Source: Streptomonospora alba (GTDB taxonomy: Bacteria; Actinomycetota; Actinomycetes; Streptosporangiales; Streptosporangiaceae). From it: 64,000 bases of DNA. This document shows positions 59,851 through 64,000 of the stretch, one piece after another. Position numbers and translations under genes: made by a program. The first letter of the stretch is position 1. The number at the start of each line of letters is the position of its first letter. Under the pieces are notes generated by a model that saw only the letters and a list, made by a program, of their open reading frames with translations, did not search any database and was not told the DNA's origin. Where the stretch lies: positions 1 to 64,000 of the forward strand of contig NZ_JROO01000016.1 in NCBI RefSeq assembly GCF_000826685.1, in the 5' to 3' direction.

Positions 59851-62800
59851 GACGGGCCGGCGGCGGGGCCGGGCCCGCCGCTCAGCCCGCTCCGCTCGCC
59901 GTAGGCGAAGGCCGTGTCGAACGCCTCGTCTCCCATCGCCTTTCGGCACGCGGCCGAGATGCGGTCCACGTCGCCGCGCTCCGCGCTCGGCAGCGGCGCA
60001 CCGATCGACTCCCGGGCAGCGGCGGCCTCTCCCAGCAGCCGGGCAGCGCGGCGGTGACCGCCGGTGAGGGCCGCTGCGCCGGCGGTTCCCTCCAGGGCGA
60101 GCGCCACCGCCCGGGGATCGCCGGTCTCCCGTGCCACGGCCAGGCCTTCGGCGTGCAGCGCGGCGGCCGTGTCGGCGTCGCCCCGCTGCTCGGCGACGAA
60201 TCCCGACTCGGCCAGCATCAGCGCGATCCCGGGTTGGTAGCCGGTGCGGCGGTTCCAGTCGAGCAGCCGGCGCAGGTGCGCCTGTGCCGTGTCGAGCCGG
60301 CCTTGGCGCCGGGCCCCCAGCGCGAGCCCGGTCGCGGCGAACGCCTCCCCCGAGCCGTCGCCCTGCTCGGCTGCCAGCCGCCTCGCCTTCTCGTGCAGGT
60401 CCTCGGCTTCGGCGAAGTCACCCGACAGCAGAGCCAGCCGGCCGAGCGTGGCCGTCTGCACGGTCACCAGCGGCCACAGCTTCAGTTCTTCGGCCAGCCC
60501 CAGAACGCAGCGGTGCGCCCGCGCGGCCGCCCCGTAGTCGCCGGCGATCTCGGCCAGGGTGGCGCGGATGCGGGCGGCCTGGACCTGCCCCCACCGGTCC
60601 CCGAGCTCCGTGAACAGCGGCTCCGCGGCGTCGCTGTCGCACCGGGCAACGGCCAGGTCGCCCCGCGCCAGCGCGATCTCGGCCCGCGTACTCAGAGCCG
60701 CGGCCGTGCCCCACCGGTCGCCGCCGCCGCGGAAGGCGCTCAGCGCCTGTTCGACCAGGTCCTCGCTGGCCGCCAGGCCACCGGAGCCCTGACGGGCGAA
60801 AGCCAGCAGCCACTGGGCGTGCGCACGCCCCTCGGGAGCGTCGAGCCGCTCGTAGGACTCCAGCGCGGCCCGGGCCTGCTCCGCGGCCTCGGCGTCCCCG
60901 CGGGTGAGAAAGCCGATCGCGGCCAGCCAGGACAGCACAGCGGCCCGTGTGGTCCACGACGGCGCACCGGGCAGATCCAATGCCGCCCGGAGCGATTCGC
61001 GGGCCTCCGCGTAGCGGCCGCGGAGGATCCGGTACCAGGCCAGCGCGTCGACCAGGCGCAGCGCCACGGGCGCGTCGCCCAGGTCCACGGCGGTGTCCAG
61101 GGCCGCGCGCAGGTTGGCGGACTCGGCGTCCAGGCGCTCCAGCCACGCGTGCTGGCCGTGTCCGCGCAGGTAGGGCTGCGCGCGTTCGGCGAGGCGGGTG
61201 TAGTACTCGGCGTGCCGGCGCCGCACCGCTCCGGTCTCGCCCGCCTCCTCGGCGCGCTCCAGGCAGTAGGCGGCGACGGACTCCAGGAGCCGGTAACGGG
61301 GGCCGCTTCGGGAGGCGTCCTCGGGCCGAGCGCCTGACATCGCGCGGGTTCGGGGCACCGCGTTCTCGGCGGCCATGACCAGTGAGCGGTCCACCAGCCG
61401 GGAGAGGAGGTCGAGAACGTCTGCGGCGGCCACGTCGCCGCCGGCGCAGACCTCCTCGGCCGCCTCCAGGGTGCAGCCGTCGGCGTGCACGGCCAGTCGG
61501 CGCAGCACGGCCCTCTCGGGCTCGGGAAGCGGCTCCCAGCTCCAGTCGATCATTGCCCGCAGGGTTCGCTGCCGGGCAGGGGCGTCGCGACTGCCGGAGG
61601 TGAGCACCCGGAACCTGTCGTCCAGCCGCACGGCGAGCTCGCACACTCCCAGCGCCCGGACCCGGGCGGCCGCCAGCTCCAGTGCCAGCGGGATCCCGTC
61701 CAGCCGCCGGCAGATCGACGCCACGGCCGCGGCGTTGTCCGTGTCGAGAGCGAAGCCCGGTGCGGCCGCGGCGGCCCGCTCGACGAACAGCCGCACGGCG
61801 GGGGTCTGCGCCAGGTCCTCCACGCCGGCGTCCGGGGCGGGCAGCTCCAGCGGCTGCACCGGGTACAGCAGCTCGCCGGTGAGCCCCAGGGGTTCCTGCG
61901 CCGTGGCCAGGACGTGCACGCCGGGCGCGGTGGCCAAGAGGCCCCGCGTCAGCTCGGCGGCCGAATCGACCACGTGCTCGCAGTTGTCGAGGATGAGCAG
62001 CAGCCGTTCGGACCGCAGCGCCGCCGTGAGCCGCTCGACCGGTCCGGTGTGCTCCCGGCCGACCGCCGTACCCGGGCCCGCGTCCTCGCGGATCCCCAGC
62101 GCCGCCAGCACGGCCCCGGCCAGCGCCTCCACCGTGTCGGCCCGGTGCCGCGCGGCGAATTCCACGATCCAGGCGCCGCCCGAAAAGCCCTCGGCCGCCC
62201 AGGCCGCCGTCTCGACCGCCAGCCGGGTCTTGCCCACCCCGCCGGGCCCGACGAGCGTCACGAGCCGGCCGGTCGCCAAGCGGGAACACACCTCGGCCGC
62301 GTCGCCCTTCCGCCCCACCAGGCCGCCGCCTGCCAGCAGCGGAGCCGGCAGGTTGGTCCGGAGGCGCGCTGCGGCCTCAGGGGGCGGGTCCGGCCGGAGG
62401 GCGGGATCCTGCGCCAGGACCGCCTGCTGGATCCCTGCGAGTTCCGGCCCGGGGTCCAGACCCAGCTCCGTTCGCAGCAGGACGCGCAGTCGCTCGTAGC
62501 TCGCGAGGGCTTCGCCCTGGCGACCGGACAGGTAGAGGGCACGCACGTGCGCACCGCGCAGCCGCTCCCGCAGCGGGTACTCCTCCACCAGTGCGTCGAG
62601 TTCGCCGACCAGCGCCCGGTGCTCCCCCAGCTCCAGCCGCGCCTCGGCGAGGTCCTCCAGCGCCGTCACCCGCTGCTCCTCCAGGCGGGTGATCTCGGCT
62701 CGGGCGAACTCCTGGTCGGCGAAGTCGGCATAGGCAGGGCCGCGGAACAGCTCCAGCGCCTCGGTCAGCAGGGCGCTTCTGGCCCGGGGGGCGGCGCTGT

Positions 62801-63143
62801 CCCGTGCCTGTGCGGTGAGTCGCACGAGCCGCCCGGCGTCCACCTGCGGGCCGTCGACACGCAGCACGTAGCCGGGGGTACGCCATTCGACCAGCGCCCG
62901 GCCGCCCGGTTCGGCGTCCTCCAGGGCCCGCCTCAGCTGGGAGACCTTGGCCTGCAGTGCGCCCGCCGGGTTGCCCGGCGGCATCTCGCCCCACAGGTCG
63001 GCGACCAGCCGATCGGCCGAGACCGGCCGGCCCGCGTGCACGAGCAGATCCGCCAGCAGTGCCCGCACTTTCATTCCGGGCACCCGGACGGCGGTGCCGT
63101 CCGCCTCCCAGACCGCAAGCGGCCCGAGCACCCCGAATCGCAT
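59847..63143 (-). CDS. AfsR/SARP-like regulator (BTAD, NB-ARC, TPR)
   Basis: The 1098-residue product has an OmpR-like winged helix at about 1-90 (MRFGVLGPLAVWEADGTAVR, ALQAKVSQLRRAL), a BTAD domain at about 95-240, an NB-ARC ATPase with P-loop GPGGVGKTRLA (Lys305) and LLLILDNCEHVVDSAAELTR, and a long C-terminal TPR-like helical region from about 600. It is a large ATP-switched transcription factor of the type that controls secondary metabolism or stress genes. MRFGVLGPL is the usual start, so I use ATG 63143; no strong ribosome binding site is visible. It is divergent from the WrbA gene, which is a plausible target. Confidence 0.9.
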   Translation of the reverse strand: MRFGVLGPLAVWEADGTAVRVPGMKVRALLADLLVHAGRPVSADRLVADLWGEMPPGNPAGALQAKVSQLRRALEDAEPGGRALVEWRTPGYVLRVDGPQVDAGRLVRLTAQARDSAAPRARSALLTEALELFRGPAYADFADQEFARAEITRLEEQRVTALEDLAEARLELGEHRALVGELDALVEEYPLRERLRGAHVRALYLSGRQGEALASYERLRVLLRTELGLDPGPELAGIQQAVLAQDPALRPDPPPEAAARLRTNLPAPLLAGGGLVGRKGDAAEVCSRLATGRLVTLVGPGGVGKTRLAVETAAWAAEGFSGGAWIVEFAARHRADTVEALAGAVLAALGIREDAGPGTAVGREHTGPVERLTAALRSERLLLILDNCEHVVDSAAELTRGLLATAPGVHVLATAQEPLGLTGELLYPVQPLELPAPDAGVEDLAQTPAVRLFVERAAAAAPGFALDTDNAAAVASICRRLDGIPLALELAAARVRALGVCELAVRLDDRFRVLTSGSRDAPARQRTLRAMIDWSWEPLPEPERAVLRRLAVHADGCTLEAAEEVCAGGDVAAADVLDLLSRLVDRSLVMAAENAVPRTRAMSGARPEDASRSGPRYRLLESVAAYCLERAEEAGETGAVRRRHAEYYTRLAERAQPYLRGHGQHAWLERLDAESANLRAALDTAVDLGDAPVALRLVDALAWYRILRGRYAEARESLRAALDLPGAPSWTTRAAVLSWLAAIGFLTRGDAEAAEQARAALESYERLDAPEGRAHAQWLLAFARQGSGGLAASEDLVEQALSAFRGGGDRWGTAAALSTRAEIALARGDLAVARCDSDAAEPLFTELGDRWGQVQAARIRATLAEIAGDYGAAARAHRCVLGLAEELKLWPLVTVQTATLGRLALLSGDFAEAEDLHEKARRLAAEQGDGSGEAFAATGLALGARRQGRLDTAQAHLRRLLDWNRRTGYQPGIALMLAESGFVAEQRGDADTAAALHAEGLAVARETGDPRAVALALEGTAGAAALTGGHRRAARLLGEAAAARESIGAPLPSAERGDVDRISAACRKAMGDEAFDTAFAYGERSGLSGGPGPAAGPS
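59860..59881. terminator. Hairpin past the 57-residue protein gene
   Basis: GCGGCGGG (59860-59867) pairs with CCCGCCGC (59874-59881). It lies inside the 3' end of the convergent BTAD gene and could end the + strand transcript. Confidence 0.45.
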
Positions 63144-63260
63144 ATGCGCCACGCTAGCCGACCGCCGCGGGAGCAGCCGCCCGTAAGCCGGTGGGCAGCA
63201 GCCGGTAAGCGCGGGCGAGCACGGTGGGACCGCACCGAAACGACGAGAGGAACCATCGCA

Positions 63261-63893
63261 ATGAACGCCAACGACGCCCGGATCGCGGTCATCTACTACT
63301 CCTCCACCGGCAACATGCACCGCATCGCGGAGGCGTATGCCGAGGGCGCCGCCGACGCGGGGGCCGAAGTACGGCTGCGCAGGGCCGCGGAGCTGGCGCC
63401 GGATGCGGCCGTCGACTCCAACCCGGCCTGGCGCGCGCACCTGGACGCAACCGCGCACGTCCCCGAGGCCGGCCACGACGACCTCACCTGGGCCAACGGG
63501 TACGCCTTCGGCACGCCGACCCGCTTCGGCAACATGGCGTCCCAGCTGAGGCAGTTCCTGGACACGACCGCGTCGCTCTGGCAGGCGGGCGAGCTCGCCG
63601 ACAAGCCCGCCACCGGGTTCACCGGGGCCTACGAGGTCCACGGCGGCCAGGAGTCCACCCTTCTTTCGATGTACCAGACGATGTACCACTGGGGTGCGCT
63701 GGTGCTGGCGCCCGGCTACGTCGACTACGACGCCGTCCATGCGGCGGGCGGCAACCCCTACGGCGTCAGCCAGACCGAGTCGCTTGCGGCCGAAGACGCC
63801 GACCACGTCAAGGCGGTGCTGGTGGCCGCCCGCTCCCAGGGCGGGCGACTGGCCCGTGCGGCCGCGGCGCTGGCCGGCGCACCGGGCAGGTAG
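63261..63893 (+). CDS. NAD(P)H:quinone oxidoreductase (WrbA-like flavodoxin fold)
   Basis: The 210-residue product has the WrbA pattern: VIYYSSTGNMHRIAEAYAEG (FMN phosphate loop) at the start, YAFGTPTRFGNMASQLRQFL DTTASLW in the middle and MYHWGALVLAPGY near 145. It reduces quinones by two electrons and guards against redox cycling. ATG 63261 follows GAGAGGAA. It is divergent from the BTAD regulator gene. Confidence 0.93.
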   Translation: MNANDARIAVIYYSSTGNMHRIAEAYAEGAADAGAEVRLRRAAELAPDAAVDSNPAWRAHLDATAHVPEAGHDDLTWANGYAFGTPTRFGNMASQLRQFLDTTASLWQAGELADKPATGFTGAYEVHGGQESTLLSMYQTMYHWGALVLAPGYVDYDAVHAAGGNPYGVSQTESLAAEDADHVKAVLVAARSQGGRLARAAAALAGAPGR

Positions 63894-63916
63894 CGGTCAC
63901 GCACACAGCGCCCCTC

Positions 63917-63958
63917 GTACCGCGGACCGCGGACCGCGGACCGCGTACCGCGGACCGC
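63917..63958 (+). repeat. Heptamer tandem repeat x 6
   Basis: Six units of (T/G)ACCGCG in a row, 24 bp past the WrbA stop; the last unit ends in A. Non-coding. Confidence 0.9.
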
Positions 63959-64000
63959 AGCCGCAGGGTGCCCGCGAGCGCCGACGCCTCAGGCGCCTCG

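Overview
The window reads as chromosomal DNA of a high-GC actinomycete: strong G/C bias at third codon positions, many GTG and some TTG starts, IdeR/DmdR-type iron boxes, an AfsR/SARP-like BTAD regulator, a PF04672 SAM methyltransferase and GC-rich hairpin terminators without U-tracts. A Nocardiopsis-like or Streptomyces-like soil or marine actinomycete fits, but the genus cannot be fixed from the sequence. I saw no rRNA, tRNA, CRISPR array, insertion sequence or phage module.

Layout. 1-7.0 kb: scattered single genes (HTH-PPOX protein, RDD membrane protein, small MerR-like regulator, YihY/BrkB membrane protein, secreted DUF3494 ice-binding-like protein) separated by long gene-poor stretches with a 73-bp direct repeat and probable gene remnants. 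7.2-11.9 kb: a carbohydrate ABC importer (lipoprotein plus two permeases) in an operon with an intracellular GH5 glycosidase. 12-17.2 kb: a SAM methyltransferase under a possible Zur-like box, then an AtuA/AtuA-like pair with a CitMHS transporter and a divergent LysR regulator. 17.4-18.8 kb: a broken gene and a PF04672 methyltransferase. 18.9-23.1 kb: a FecCD-type ABC importer led by a cobalamin riboswitch, so most likely a B12/corrinoid (BtuFCD) system. 23.2-25.3 kb: SSS symporter plus universal stress protein. 26-38.7 kb: two siderophore-interacting reductases, a drug-type exporter, VOC and FkbM proteins, an MFS exporter gene with a premature TGA, an FAD monooxygenase, a divergent MocR/PPOX pair, and a divergent SIP/siderophore-binding-lipoprotein pair with two iron boxes.

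39.8-56.0 kb is the highlight: a catabolic island of about 16 kb, all on the + strand and mostly translationally coupled. It encodes a LigA/LigB-type extradiol dioxygenase, a hydratase-aldolase of the NahE type, a Rieske ring-hydroxylating dioxygenase (alpha and beta), a small unknown protein, a dihydrodiol-dehydrogenase-like SDR, a ThDP enzyme, a complete TRAP transporter (DctPQM), a PF06684 protein, an amidohydrolase, a [3Fe-4S] ferredoxin, its FAD reductase, an alpha/beta hydrolase resembling C-C hydrolases of nicotine catabolism, and a GAF/LuxR regulator. Two promoters in it carry the same 17-bp inverted-repeat motif at the same distance from a possible -10, which suggests one regulon. TRAP import, ring dihydroxylation, re-aromatisation, meta-cleavage and side-chain release fit together as a pathway for an aromatic, perhaps nitrogen-containing, carboxylate. 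The substrate is not known.

56.2-64 kb: an aldehyde dehydrogenase, a MerR/SDR divergent pair, a 57-residue membrane protein, a large BTAD/NB-ARC/TPR regulator and a WrbA-type quinone reductase.
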